A DNA stretch of 51,366 bases from Branchiostoma floridae (GCF_000003815.2 NC_049992.1:73014-124379); one strand, 5' to 3'. Positions 1 to 11,158 are shown, numbered from the stretch's first letter. Notes: generated by a model not told the origin, from the sequence alone. Program-made: numbers and translations.

Positions 1-412
1 GATGCTTGTAAGTGCACACCATGGTTAAAGCATAAACTCTGTAGTTACCTTGTACTCTAGAGTAAGCATACTGATCACAATAAACATGGCTCAAATAAGA
101 CCAAATAACAGCAACCGAACCGGCTTGGCTTTGTGTGTGTATATAACGTTAACACAGACGTTAACCACAGACCACCCTACATTCCATACTAAGAAAAATG
201 TACAGTCAACTATTCTTCCATTGTGTGCATGTATTCCACAGGCTATTAGTATTGTAAGAGTCTAAGCCCCCGAGACAAATGGTTTGGCCCATGCAAGGCG
301 TCAGAGGTCACGTAGATCCGGTTGACACCAGTTCCGGACATGCGCATGGCTAATATACACTGTACTGTCGAATACTCCTTGTCGAGTCTTCCTTTCTTCT
401 GAGTAACCTTGG
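1..412. other. intergenic, nothing supported
   Basis: Only short chance reading frames are present. I see no splice-flanked exon, repeat or recognisable protein. Confidence 0.5.
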
Positions 413-730
413 GGTGAGGGATAACCTGGAATCCAGTCTCTCGCTGGCTCGGCCTACCGTACTTAGTGCAGGCTCTCTACGGGGCCACTGTGGGTCTGAG
501 CCGCCGGGATAATTGGCCCGACCCGGTAGAATTTTCACGCGGTTGGACTTTGCCCAGGGGGGTTAATTGCCGGATAATTAACCCCCTGGGCTAAAGTCTA
601 ACCCCGTGAAAATACTACCGGGTGTGGCCCATTACCCCGGCGGTTGGGAGCTTCCCTGGCCCCGTAGAGAGCCTGCACTAACTACGGTATAAGGCCGAAC
701 GAGAGACTGGATTCCAGGTTAGGTGAGGGA
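413..730. mobile_element. foldback MITE, MULE-like, with 9-bp target duplication
   Basis: The element is 422-721. It starts TAACCTGGAATCC and ends with the exact reverse complement, GGATTCCAGGTTA. The two halves pair imperfectly over nearly their full length; for example, the block around 465-486 in the left arm pairs with 658-680 in the right. It is flanked on both sides by the direct repeat GGTGAGGGA (413-421 and 722-730). Long terminal inverted repeats with a 9-bp target duplication are typical of Mutator-like foldback elements. No transposase is encoded. The superfamily is inference; the inverted repeat and duplication are seen directly. Confidence 0.8.
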
Positions 731-779
731 CAGGGCGGAACATTCGTACCTTACAGTATCACATAGCTAGCACAGAACC

Positions 780-1157
780 CATTCAACCCAGGTGTAACGG
801 TAAATTTAAATATGTAAACACTAGACAATGTATGTGACCTTTGACGTCTGGACAGTATTTGCCCTGGGTCACGGAAGACCGCCGGCGTGGTGTGACGCAA
901 TCACCGAAACCTGGTTACCACGGCTCCCCCTTCCAACATACACACAACTACACCTGGGTCAGACGGGACTTATCATTAGTTTCGCCAGTACAGGAAGAAA
1001 CAGTCGAATATTCAGAGGGATTAGAAACAAGGCGTCTCACTGCTACATACGGGAGTTATAATCAGTATATTTTGAATCCTCGAACTTTCACCAATACAGG
1101 GAGGAAAGCCGACAGTTCTCTACTCAGACAGGTTCACGTCAGTGGCGTCTCAAACAG
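780..1157 (+). other. 5'-flank module of gene A (related to 11.83-12.18 and 20.2-20.55 kb)
   Basis: This stretch is recognisably similar to stretches in front of genes B and C. Shared landmarks are 'gtaaacac.agacaatg', 'gacctttgacgtc.gg', a 'gg.cgc.tgac.ca.c' block, and then the start of the minisatellite. It therefore belongs to the unit that was duplicated with the gene. It may contain promoter sequence, but no TATA box or initiator could be assigned. The overlapping reading frames here are not conserved between the three modules, so I do not call a gene. Confidence 0.55.
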
Positions 1158-2103
1158 CCAGGTGCGATTTGGACACTTCTCGGATATCCAGGTGAGATTT
1201 ATCCACGTCTTAGATATCTAGGTGAGATTTAGACATGTCAAAGATATGCAGGTGAGACTTAGACAAGTCTCAGATGTCCAGGTGAGATTTAGACACGTCT
1301 TAGATACCCAGGTGAGATTTAGACATGTCAAAGATATGCAGGTGAGACTTAGACAAGTCTCGGATATCCAGGTGAGATTTAGACACGTCTAAGATACCTA
1401 GGTGAGATTTAGACACGTCACATGTATGCAGGTGAGACTTAGACAAGTCTCAGATGTCCAGGTGCGATTTAGACACGTCTTAGATACCTAGGTGAGATTT
1501 AGACACGTCACATGTATGCAGGTGAGACTTAGACAAGTCTCGGATATCCAGGTGAGATTTAGACACGTCTAAGATACCTAGGTGAGATTTAGACACGTCA
1601 CATGTATGCAGGTGAGACTTAGACAAGTCTCAGATGTCCAGGTGCGATTTAGACACGTCTTAGATACCTAGGTGAGATTTAGACACGTCACATGTATGCA
1701 GGTGAGAGACTTACACAAGTCTCGGATATCCAGGTGAGATTTAGACACGTCTTAGATACCTAGGTTAGATTTAAACACGTCACATGTATGCAGGTGAGAC
1801 GTACACAAGTCTCGGATATCCAGGTGAGATTTAGACACGTCTTAGATACCTAGGTGAGATTTAGACACGTCACATGTATGCAGGTGAGACGTACATAAGT
1901 CTCGGATATCCAGGTGAGATTTAGACACGTCTTAGATACCCAGGTGAGATTTAGACACGTCACATGTATGCAGGTGAGACGTACATAAGTCTCGGATATC
2001 CAGGTGAGATTTAGACACGTCTTAGATACCCAGGTGAGATTTAGACACGTCACATGTATGCAGGTGAGACGTACACAAGTCTCGGTTATCCAGGTGAGAT
2101 TTA
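1158..2103. repeat. 30-bp minisatellite, about 31 units, with 90/180-bp higher-order structure
   Basis: The basic unit is about 30 bp, starting CAGGTGAGATTTAGACACGT and followed by a variable last decamer. Three decamer types alternate (cttagatacc, cacatgtatg, ctcagatgtc or ctcggatatc), which gives a 90-bp period. The third type itself alternates, giving a 180-bp period; the lines at 1381 and 1561 are identical. Nearly every unit contains CAGGTG or TAGGTG and resembles a 5' splice site (CAG|GTGAGA). Because the unit is a multiple of three, long repetitive reading frames appear on both strands. They are artefacts. Degenerate units occur at 12.18-12.32 and 20.56-20.64 kb. Confidence 0.95.
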
Positions 2104-2496
2104 GGAAGGACATAGTAAGAAGTGAGATCCAGACGTGTCAGATTTCCAGGTGTAATGTAAACAAGTCTGTGTTAATCCTTACCAATGCTTACCAATGGGG
2201 TTAATATGGGATGTCAAGATTGTTAGAAATATTACTGAGTAATGTAGTTGATGTAAGGTCATACCAATGCGTGTTTTTGGTATAAGAAAGGGCTGAGTAA
2301 ACAAAGTCAAATCTGTCTATCTACATTTGTCAAATATGTGTACACCTGCCCACAGACAGAAAGGCAACTGACGTAAGTGCATTTCACATGGGATGCCAAG
2401 AGCACAATAATCAAAATAATGCCAAAAGTTGATTAAATTTCAGTAGCCATCGCCGAGCTTAAACAACACTGAGAGGAAGAAGACTACACCTACAAG

Positions 2497-2576
2497 ATGG
2501 GAGGGAACAACATGAGCAAATTTGCAAGACCGGATGTTGACATTCAGGATCAACATCGTCATCCAGACTTACCAAG
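2497..2576 (+). CDS. gene A, candidate first coding exon
   Basis: The exon opens with ATG at 2497 (MGGNNMSKFARPDVD...) and reads 26 codons plus two bases to a donor, CAAG|GTGGGA. Its phase (2) matches the acceptor side of the exon at 3400. It encodes a short polar leader with no recognised domain. It is called because the phase chain 2497-2576, 3400-3468, 5025-5131, 5413-8045 stays open throughout. The upstream boundary is uncertain, and an 'aaatttcag' just upstream could be the acceptor of a 5'-UTR junction. The leader has no similarity to the first exons of genes B and C. Confidence 0.45.
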
Positions 2577-3399
2577 GTGGGAAACAAATACTATCTACAA
2601 TATTTAATTTATAAATCATTAAGCGAAACGTCCTGTTCTTTAATCTACTAGAGTCCATTCCAAGACACCATGCGGATGTTTGTTGCCATTGTTTAGAATT
2701 GATTTTAAAGTTTTGTAATTATATGTCTAGGACATTTGATACTTCAGAAATATTTTTAACACTGTTTCAACTTTATAAATATTTCCCTGGTCCTGTAAAA
2801 TTTTGGAAATATTCATGGTGTGGAATTGGATACTTCTAATGGTTTCTAAATAATGATAACAGCATTCTAACATTATTTACCATTTTCTACCATTTTCTAC
2901 CATTTTTTGTAAATGGTTCAGTGGGCTGGGAAGATAGCAATTCACACATCCTTGCAAAGTATGGTTGGGTGCCATGCAACAATGGCCCACCACAAAGGAT
3001 CCACCAGTGCCCAGCTGTGAAATCTAAAAATATACAGATGCAACAATAGGGCTTACTTTTATGGGGGCAATAAACTAATTTTACCATTTGGCCAGGTTTA
3101 CCATTTTTTGTAAATATTTGTAAATGTGAAATAATCACAGAGAGGTTTCACAATTATTCTAAATAAAGATATTTTTGTACAGTTACTTTCAAAATGTTTC
3201 TAAAATATTCAAAGAAATTCAAATAAATGAGTAATTTCTTAGTCATTTTTTTGAAAATAATTTAATTATTGTGGCTCAGATATTCTTTTATTCAAAATAA
3301 TTCAGACTAATTATAAATATCGCTTAAAAACCCTCATGGTGTCTTGGAATGGACTCTATACTGCGGATTAAATCTTATCGCTACATCTTATCATTTCAG

Positions 3400-3468
3400 A
3401 AAACCATCAGAAACAGGAAGAACCAATGTTGCAGCCAAACCTGCCGAAATGCAAAAGCCCGCAGACAG
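3400..3468 (+). CDS. gene A, candidate exon 2
   Basis: A 69-nt exon between a good acceptor (ttatcatttcag) and a good donor (ACAG|GTGAGC). It is phase 2 on both sides. It reads KPSETGRTNVAAKPAEMQ and ends in ADR. Genes B and C likewise end this upstream exon in -DR at a phase-2 donor (DIDR, LTDR). This makes the junction to the shared 107-nt exon consistent in all three genes. The peptide is low-complexity and its function is unknown. Confidence 0.5.
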
Positions 3469-3547
3469 GTGAGCAATGTGAAATACTGTTACTGACCTGA
3501 TCTGATCTGTCATACTAAAAGTTCGGTAATATTCATTTAAGGATTAA

Positions 3548-3710
3548 TGACCCGCCCCGTGGTGTATATGGTGTCATAACGCCTGGGGCTATGCTATAAC
3601 CACCGAATAAAACCACCGAGTGAGTAATGCGAACGAGGTGGTTTTATGAGGTGGTTATAGCAAAGAACCAGGTTTTATGACACCATATACACCGAGGAAC
3701 AGGCAGGTCA
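3548..3710. mobile_element. foldback MITE with TTAA target duplication (copy 1)
   Basis: The element starts TGACCCGCC and ends GGCAGGTCA. It is flanked by TTAA at 3544-3547 and 3711-3714. The arms pair over most of the length: the left arm has 'ggtgtatatggtgtcataa' and the right arm 'ttatgacaccatatacacc'. A second member is at 18600-18726. The TTAA target suggests piggyBac-type mobilisation; that assignment is inference. Confidence 0.75.
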
Positions 3711-3714
3711 TTAA

Positions 3715-4170
3715 CGTTATTATCATATAGCCTACCCAAACTTGCAAACTCCTGTATGACGCATAGTTCCCTTGGTGCCATACAAATATGAATTCCTTTG
3801 TCGAATTTCTGAAAATTCACATTTGATCTTTGGTACATAAATGCATTTGTATGATGATTACAGATTGCATTTTGAAACCAAAATTTTCACAGAAAATATT
3901 CGAAACATTGCAGTCTTTGGCTTTTTAGAACAACAAACCTCACTATCAATTTTAACAGAAGGAGCCAGTCCCCCCTTGCAGTCTGCACTTGTCTGGCATA
4001 TGTTAAGCTCCTTTTGATTGGCCAATGCCTGCATATATCTCGTACTTTCCTGTGTGTATCACTCCTTCTGATTGGTCAAGATGATTCGACAACGGCACCA
4101 TTGTCGATTCACTCTGACCAATCATACGAGCTATATGATGATTAATGCATGATGACCCGGCCCGAGGTGT
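3715..4170. repeat. dispersed repeat adjoining the MITE (copy 1)
   Basis: This block is near-identical to 18731-19090. Both contain 'ccgaatttctgaaaattcac' and 'gaaaatattcgaaacattg'. It ends near a second 'gatgacccggcccgaggtg', similar to the MITE start, so the whole 3.54-4.17 kb block may be one larger composite element. No intact gene is present. Confidence 0.6.
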
Positions 4171-4377
4171 ATATGACAATATTTCGTAACTTAGCAGTCT
4201 TGGCATATCATTTGTTTTTCAAATCTACTCTACTCTACTCCACTAATTTCTCCTCTGAAGAGGGGTATTATCTTATTGGTCAATGCCCTTTTAATTATAT
4301 CTCTCGTTCTGATTGGTCAATGTTACTATTCACCACTTGAGATTATGTATCTCTCCTATCTCTCCTTCTGATTCTTT

Positions 4378-4985
4378 AGGGTTTAGGGCCATTTACTGCA
4401 ATATACTGCCCATGCAAGTCTCTACATGAAGAAAATGAGAAAATATAGATGTGCCACAATCTGGAACAGTCTTCCTACAAATATCAAAAACACTTCTTCC
4501 CTCCTTACATTTAAAAGTGCCCTGAAAACATATCTCATAAACCACCCTATCCCCTTATAGAAATATTTATCCCATCTTAATCCATATTGCTATTATCATT
4601 TGAATTCATTGATCACACATTTTCTTTTTTGTATTACTATAACATATGACTGTGTTAGTTACTTCTCCTTGTTATTTATTGATTCACTGATCGTACATCT
4701 TTTGTTGTATTATTATAACATATGATTGTGTTAGTTACTTATATTTGTTATTTATTGATTTCACTGATCGTACATCTTTTGCATTGTTATAACATGTGCT
4801 AGTTCTTTCTTTGTTAATTATGATTTCATTGATCATACATTTTGTATAAGCATAGAGGAGGAGGGCACAGCATAAACCGTTAAGGTTTTTTCCCTCCTCC
4901 TGCACCTGTTTTATATTCTATTCTCTTCTGTATGTATTATCATTTTGTATGTGCAAACTGAATAAACAAACAAAACAAACAAACA
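4378..4985 (+). mobile_element. LINE 3' end (5'-truncated)
   Basis: Residues read YRCATIWNSLPTNIKNTSSL, then a FK..LK.YL segment and a stop near 4558. This is the typical C-terminal end of CR1/RTE-type reverse transcriptase ORFs (WNSLP...FK..L..YL). AT-rich 3' sequence follows and ends in an (AAAC)n-like tail at about 4965-4988. The copy lies inside the intron before the shared exon of gene A. Confidence 0.65.
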
Positions 4986-5024
4986 ATACATACAATAACT
5001 AGAATTGTTCTCTTTCATTTAAAG

Positions 5025-5131
5025 GCAGTACAAAGACTACCTTAAGGAAGGTGACTCCTCCCTTGTCAAGTCAGACCTGGACGCAGCAGAGCAGCACTTT
5101 GCAGCTGCACTCAAGATAGTTCATGTCAGAG
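5025..5131 (+). CDS. gene A, shared 107-nt exon (TPR-like helix pair)
   Basis: The exon reads [13 protein letters not shown], then a [18 protein letters not shown] segment. The acceptor is ttcatttaaag|G and the donor CAGAG|GTAAAA (phase 2 in, phase 1 out). The pattern resembles one tetratricopeptide helix pair (A-x-x-x-F-x-x-A-L-K). Genes B (14594-14700) and C (24236-24342) have the same exon, the same length and the same phases. It precedes the large exon, whose own start is a phase-1 acceptor. Confidence 0.85.
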
Positions 5132-5412
5132 GTAAAAAAATTAATGAATAACTCGTGAAGTCTCCAAGTACTTTCGCAAATAAATCAAATTAAATACAAC
5201 ATGTATCGTGATCAATGAAACATATCATATTTCGAAGAAAACGTCACTAAGACATGTTCTTCACTCCATTACCCGAACTTTAAGGATTGATAGACTCCTT
5301 AATTCATTAATGCAGGGCAAAAAGACTATCCAAGAAATCATCAGGACTTGTAGGCTGTAAATAATTGTCAGCAAAGAGATAAAATACGCAACATCAAGTT
5401 CTTTCTCCCCAG

Positions 5413-8045
5413 ATCCAACAGCCCAGCAGTACCAGAGAGAGGTGGAGCCCCTGTGCAAGTTGGGGGATGTCTACAGCAAGCGAGGTCAGCAGACAGGAGA
5501 CGGGGGACACTTTGTCAAAGCAGCAGCACTCTACAATGCAGCAATAGCCAGGTCAATAGATCAAGTTCTCAATTGTAACATGGCAACAGCTATTAAAGAA
5601 ATAGAGATGTCGTTTCTTGCATGTATATTAGGCATTTCTTGTAAAATGAACCAGGATAACATAAAATCCCACATAAAACAGCTGAAGGAGATGCGGGACC
5701 AGATCAAGCTGGAGATGGAAACCATTGACCAGCAGCTGGATCCCTATGTACATGATGAGGACGACCCACTTGTCAAAGAGATAGAGGCAAAAAGAGCTCA
5801 GGCTGTCAGGCACTTGTTTGAGAATATTTCACAACAAAGGAAGGAGTTCATCAGCCTGCTTGTAGAAGAAAGTGTTGGGTTAATGGGCCCCCCTCCCTGT
5901 AAGTATGCCATGATAGGCTTGGGTTCACAGGCCACGGGACTGGTAACTCCATACTCAGACCTGGAGTTTGCCATCTTGGTAGAGGATGAAAGTGAACAAT
6001 GTTTTCAGTATTTTCGCAACCTCACCCACTATCTACACCTCAAGGTGGTCAATCTGGGAGAAACCATTCTCCCAGCACTGGGAATAAAATCTCTCAATGA
6101 CTTCTACTCAGAGAACCCCCTTGACAACTGGTACTACGACTCTGTCACACCTCGTGGGTTTGCATTTGATGGCTCCATGCCAAAGGCAAGTAAGACTCCA
6201 TTGGGCAGACAGAAAACAAAGCGCAAAGCACACAATGAACTCATCTGCACCCCAAACAACATGGTTTCAATACTACAAACAGATGTCTCCTTGTACCTGA
6301 AGGAGGGATATCACCTTGGCAGCATCCTACGAAACCCATGCCTCATAACTGGGGACCAGGATTTGGTTGATGTGTTCAAGAGCACCACAGCAAAGATACT
6401 GCAAAAAGATGGGGGTAATATGGCTCAACAACTAGCACAGGAGACACTGAAGGAAAACATCAAAAGGAGCAGTGGTATCGAAATCATAACAGCAAAACTG
6501 ATTGATGTAAAGAAAAAACTCTATCGGTTCCCTTCTGTAGCAGTGGACTGCTTGGCACTGTCTTCTGGCATTGTGCCTACAACAATTTGGAAGACAATAG
6601 AAGAAATGAAAAACCAACAAGTGATCAGTAACAACAATGCACACCACTTGACAGTGCTTACCAGCATCTCAGCAGAACTCAGGCTCAGAACCTACATTGC
6701 AAATGGTGGACAGAAGGAAAACTTGTCAGCTTTGGCCTCAATGGAAACAGTGCTCAATACACAAAGGCCATACCTACAGACCGATGATGAAGTACAAACA
6801 GACGCAAAAGTGTTTCATATACCAAATGAAAGGCAGCTTTTCAGATACTATTATACAGCGATCCCTCTTCAGAGAGCATTGACTGAGTGCATATTGTATG
6901 GGAAGAGGCCAGCTCTGCAGGATCCCTCTGATTTGTATGACACGTCTCCGAACGTAAGAGGGATGATGTACTATGCGCTGTGCAAATATAAGTCGGCTAT
7001 TGCATGCTACTCTGAGACTCTGAAGGACACTAAAACGTTTGACTTTGGCAAAATGGATTCGCTCATCAATCTTGGAGGTGCTTTCTACGAGATGGGTGAC
7101 TATGAGAATGCAATCAGCTCCCTCGAACAGGCGCTACGGATAAGAAGAAGCCAACCAACAGAACGTCTTTACTTTTCCTTCGACCTTGGGGACAAGCTGG
7201 GGGTTTTGCTTAACCGCCTGGGTTTGGCATATCATGGCTGGGGTAAATACAGAAAAGCGATCAGCTACTTTGAAGAGTCGCTGGATACGAAGAGAAACGT
7301 CAATGATCAGGATAATGAAAGTAATGGCATCGCCACTACATGGAACAATCTTGGGGAAACTTTTCGGTTCCTGGGTGACTTCAAGAAAGCAATCGACTAC
7401 TATGAACAGGCACTGCAGATAAAGAGAAGTGTCTACGGTCAAAGTACTGCACACCCAGAGATTGCAATATTGTACAACAACTTGGGGTTGGCCTCGCACA
7501 GTCTCGGGGACCACAGGAAAGCTATCAGCTACTTTGAACAGGCACTTCAGATGGACAGGATTGTCTATGGCCAGACTACAGTGCATCCTGAGATTGCCCA
7601 CTTACTCAACAACCTGGGTGCAGCCTGGAGCTCTGGTGTACTAAATGGTACCAGGAAAGCAATCACCTACCATGAAGAGGCACTGCAGATGGGAAGGCGT
7701 ATATATGGTGAGAGCGCCGCACACCCTATAATTTACATCTCACTTAACAACCTGGGAGAAGCCTGGAGAGAACTTGGTGATCCCCAGAAAGCACTCCGCT
7801 ACCATGAACAGTCACTGGAGATGCGCAGAGGTATGTATGGACAGACGCATAACCATTCTGACATTGCCGAGTCACTTAACAACGTTGGGGTAACCTGGAT
7901 CGTCCTTGGCGATTTCAGGAAAGCGAAGAGCTACGCTGAAAAGGCACTACAAATGTACAGGAGTATCGGTTACAGTCCTGCACATCCAAAGATCAAAGAT
8001 CTTGAAATGACTTTGGGCAAGTTGAATAACATGCTTTCGATGTAA
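5413..8045 (+). CDS. gene A, large exon: DUF294-type nucleotidyltransferase-TPR protein
   Basis: The exon starts at acceptor ctttctccccag|AT, giving [20 protein letters not shown]. The first in-frame ATG is internal, so the exon depends on upstream exons for its start. Domains in order are: a TPR-like segment ([11 protein letters not shown]...[11 protein letters not shown], about 5450-5560); a coiled-coil stretch (about 5660-5860); a DUF294/PII-uridylyltransferase-like nucleotidyltransferase with the G-S motif LGSQATG (5919-5939) and SDLE (5955-5966, Asp and Glu as presumed metal ligands); a DUF294_C-like helical domain ([11 protein letters not shown] to [13 protein letters not shown], about 6490-6710); and about eight 42-residue TPRs of kinesin-light-chain/nephrocystin-3 type (about 6960-8000). 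The stop is at 8043-8045. There is no signal peptide or membrane segment, so a cytosolic product is likely. The substrate is unknown; nucleotidyl transfer onto a protein or small molecule is inference from the family. Confidence 0.9.
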
Positions 8046-8336
8046 AGCATGCAACTGTGGCATGTTCACCACATTTTAACATACGAGCCAACAAGGACAA
8101 ACATGATAATCTTGTACTTACCCGAAAACAACCGTACTGCACAACCACCTTCTTCTGTTAGGTTGACAGTCATATACTAATATTACAAGCATATGTATGG
8201 TATTGTTTTGCTTTTTGTGCTTTTCGAATAGATCTAACAGGAAATTCGATATTGACAGAAATGCCTTACCCTACCTAGGTGTAAGGTATGGTCTAGTGTG
8301 TTATATAGTAAAAGTATATTAGTAGTGTTGTGATTC
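8046..8336 (+). other. 3' flank of gene A (probable 3' UTR)
   Basis: Blocks here recur downstream of gene B, for example 'atcttgt.tttacccgaaaaca' and 'caagca.atgta.ggtatt'. Transcribed 3' UTR that duplicated with the gene is the simplest reading. I found no clear AATAAA. Confidence 0.45.
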
Positions 8337-8340
8337 TTAA

Positions 8341-9363
8341 CCCTATTCAGACCGGGCTTTTTTGGTCATCCCTGGACCGGGGGGGGGGGGGGTTTGAGGC
8401 CCTCCACTTCTAAGTCCTCTAACTCTTGAACGACGTGCCGTAGGGCCACCATATTTTCAGGACATGATATCGACATAATATCTGACGAGTATTCGACGTT
8501 TGACGTTACGTTGACGTAAGATGACGTAATTGTGACGTCATCAATTTGATTATATTGGTCGGACCCATGAAAAAAGGGTATTCTCAGGAAACTTCAAGTT
8601 ATACTACAAAAATGTAACAACAAGTCCAGATAACAGAATAATAATGTTTATTACGACTTGCATTGCCAATAGCAACATCGATGACGTCATGATGACGTCA
8701 TGAAATGACGTCATGCACATCTAAGATACGACTTAGGCTCCGCCATATTATATCCACCACATTGAATTTTCAAAAGTACTTTATTTGCAACAAATAATCA
8801 CAAAAGACAATGGAAATAGACTAAATTCATTCATTTAGATGCTTTTTGATGAAAAAATACCAGGTAGTTACAAATAATAAGGGATAATTAGCTTGTTATT
8901 CTTGANNNNNNNNNNNNNNNNNNNNNNNNNNNNNNNNNNNNNNNNNNNNNNNNNNNNNNNNNNNNNNNNNNNNNNNNNNNNNNNNNNNNNNNNNNNNNNN
9001 NNNNNGATTCTTACATTAACGTCATAAAATTAGCATAATTTATGCATATATAATTATGAAAGATATGCTAAATAATATAACATTTTATTTATGTAATGAA
9101 ATAGCAGTAATATAGCACATAAATGTGAAAAATACATTGTTAGAACCATAAATTGTGATTTTTGGCAAAACTGCCTGTCAGCAAACGGTTACCATGGCAA
9201 CACGAAAAAATGGAAAATTTGTCAAACTTCGTAAAATTGTTGCCAACAATATTTTAAGAAAAGTCACCAAATTTGGTGGCTTTAGCGTAAGGCGTTCTGG
9301 CGTTATAGCACATCGAAGTTGGCGCAGGCCTCAAAAGCCCCCCCCCCCCCGGTCTGAATAGGG
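8341..9363. mobile_element. piggyBac-like non-autonomous element, TTAA target site
   Basis: Termini are CCCTATTCAGACCGG at the left and CCGGTCTGAATAGGG at the right. They are flanked by TTAA at 8337-8340 and 9364-9367. The CCC...GGG ends and TTAA duplication fit piggyBac. A G-run follows the left terminus and a C-run precedes the right. The element holds a 100-N gap (8906-9005) and no transposase. It carries four perfect CRE palindromes TGACGTCA at 8533, 8682, 8693 and 8706, plus several TGACGTAA-like half sites. Confidence 0.85.
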
Positions 9364-9367
9364 TTAA

Positions 9368-10030
9368 AAGGTAATGCTGTTCCACAGCCATATGTGCTTG
9401 ATTTGCCTAAATAGTACACTTCAAATGAAGAGCCTGATACAGTTCAGATGTGTGGACTATCTACTGCTGGCCAACAGCGTAAATATGACTTGAATTGTAC
9501 ATTGTAAATAGACTGTAGACTGATTTTAGATTGACTTGTCCAGATATGTTGTTAGTTCTTGATTATGCCAGTGATGTGTAGCGTTATAATTTAGCATTCT
9601 TGTGTATTTGTCCCGGCTTGTAGACTCCATTATCAGCTACACTGCCTGGTAGTGTGTGTAATGTATTTGTCACATTGCCGAATAGATGAAAAATATGATA
9701 AGGCCTTGTTGATTTGATTACATGGATGATTTTCACTGGATACGAGCATATGATTAAAAAAGTTTGGCCAAGAAAAAGTTCATTGTGAAATCTACGTGGT
9801 CTGGAGGGTTGAACAGAGTATGGCATACCGAATAATAAATTCTTAACTCGTGTTCTTTCACTTCTTTTTATTTGACCTTAGAATTGACCGTGGTATTATA
9901 TGAAATTAGTTAACATTGTATATTTACTAATTTTTAATCTGCGGCATATATCTGTTGCTCAATTTTGTACCTGCTTTGCCCGATTTACAGTGGAAATTGA
10001 TGTCGCCCATACCATAAAATCAACATGACT
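9368..10030. other. repeated 3'-flank block; no gene
   Basis: The block contains 'acagccatatgtgcttgatt', 'gtctggactatctactgctggccaacag'-like text and similar pieces that recur at about 10.98-11.16, 18.38-18.56 and 19.26-19.42 kb. These look like serial copies of the sequence that follows the TPR genes. No coding exon is supported. Confidence 0.5.
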
Positions 10031-10822
10031 NNNNNNNNNNNNNNNNNNNNNNNNNNNNNNNNNNNNNNNNNNNNNNNNNNNNNNNNNNNNNNNNNNNNNN
10101 NNNNNNNNNNNNNNNNNNNNNNNNNNNNNNNNNNNNNNNNNNNNNNNNNNNNNNNNNNNNNNNNNNNNNNNNNNNNNNNNNNNNNNNNNNNNNNNNNNNN
10201 NNNNNNNNNNNNNNNNNNNNNNNNNNNNNNNNNNNNNNNNNNNNNNNNNNNNNNNNNNNNNNNNNNNNNNNNNNNNNNNNNNNNNNNNNNNNNNNNNNNN
10301 NNNNNNNNNNNNNNNNNNNNNNNNNNNNNNNNNNNNNNNNNNNNNNNNNNNNNNNNNNNNNNNNNNNNNNNNNNNNNNNNNNNNNNNNNNNNNNNNNNNN
10401 NNNNNNNNNNNNNNNNNNNNNNNNNNNNNNNNNNNNNNNNNNNNNNNNNNNNNNNNNNNNNNNNNNNNNNNNNNNNNNNNNNNNNNNNNNNNNNNNNNNN
10501 NNNNNNNNNNNNNNNNNNNNNNNNNNNNNNNNNNNNNNNNNNNNNNNNNNNNNNNNNNNNNNNNNNNNNNNNNNNNNNNNNNNNNNNNNNNNNNNNNNNN
10601 NNNNNNNNNNNNNNNNNNNNNNNNNNNNNNNNNNNNNNNNNNNNNNNNNNNNNNNNNNNNNNNNNNNNNNNNNNNNNNNNNNNNNNNNNNNNNNNNNNNN
10701 NNNNNNNNNNNNNNNNNNNNNNNNNNNNNNNNNNNNNNNNNNNNNNNNNNNNNNNNNNNNNNNNNNNNNNNNNNNNNNNNNNNNNNNNNNNNNNNNNNNN
10801 NNNNNNNNNNNNNNNNNNNNNN
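10031..10822. other. assembly gap (792 N)
   Basis: This is unsequenced. Sequence just after the gap ('ggcaaatag...gtgcaatta...cggcttct') also occurs at about 17.99-18.02 kb. Part of a gene copy could therefore be hidden here. Confidence 0.9.
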
Positions 10823-11158
10823 CTCTGGCAAATAGGGTGTGCAATTACACGGCTTCTTCTGTATATGAAAATGAAGTTGATAAATCAGTGATAATATGTA
10901 TACCGTTATCTCATTACCTAGATCTTGTCAAGGTTGTTACCTAATGCGCTTTTTATATTAAGAGTTGAAATGATGTGGTTTTTGAATGGTGGTGTTGTAA
11001 CTCAGCCATGTGTCCCCGATTTGGCAGAAAATTTACACATGGAATTAAACGCCATACTCATATAGCACATACGTCTGGACTGTTTACTACGTTCCAATAA
11101 CAAACTAGCCAACCGTGTAAACAAGATTTTATTTAAACTGACGAATCTTGCAAAAATC

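Noticed and set aside
828-1221. Frames in the 5' module (0.83-1.22 kb, similarly 11.95 and 20.29 kb)
   Set aside because: The three modules are similar in DNA but their reading frames are disrupted differently, so no protein is conserved.
1850-2204. Long repetitive reading frames over the minisatellite on both strands
   Set aside because: The 30-bp unit is a multiple of three, so any frame without a stop stays open. Composition is purely periodic, and no start context or splice signal is conserved.
7134-7601. 155-codon frame on the - strand inside gene A
   Set aside because: It is a shadow of the TPR repeats, whose 126-nt periodicity keeps antisense frames open. It is not conserved as a start or stop in genes B and C.
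9959-10891. Long frames made almost wholly of unknown residues
   Set aside because: They cross the 792-base gap; only a few real residues are present at the ends.
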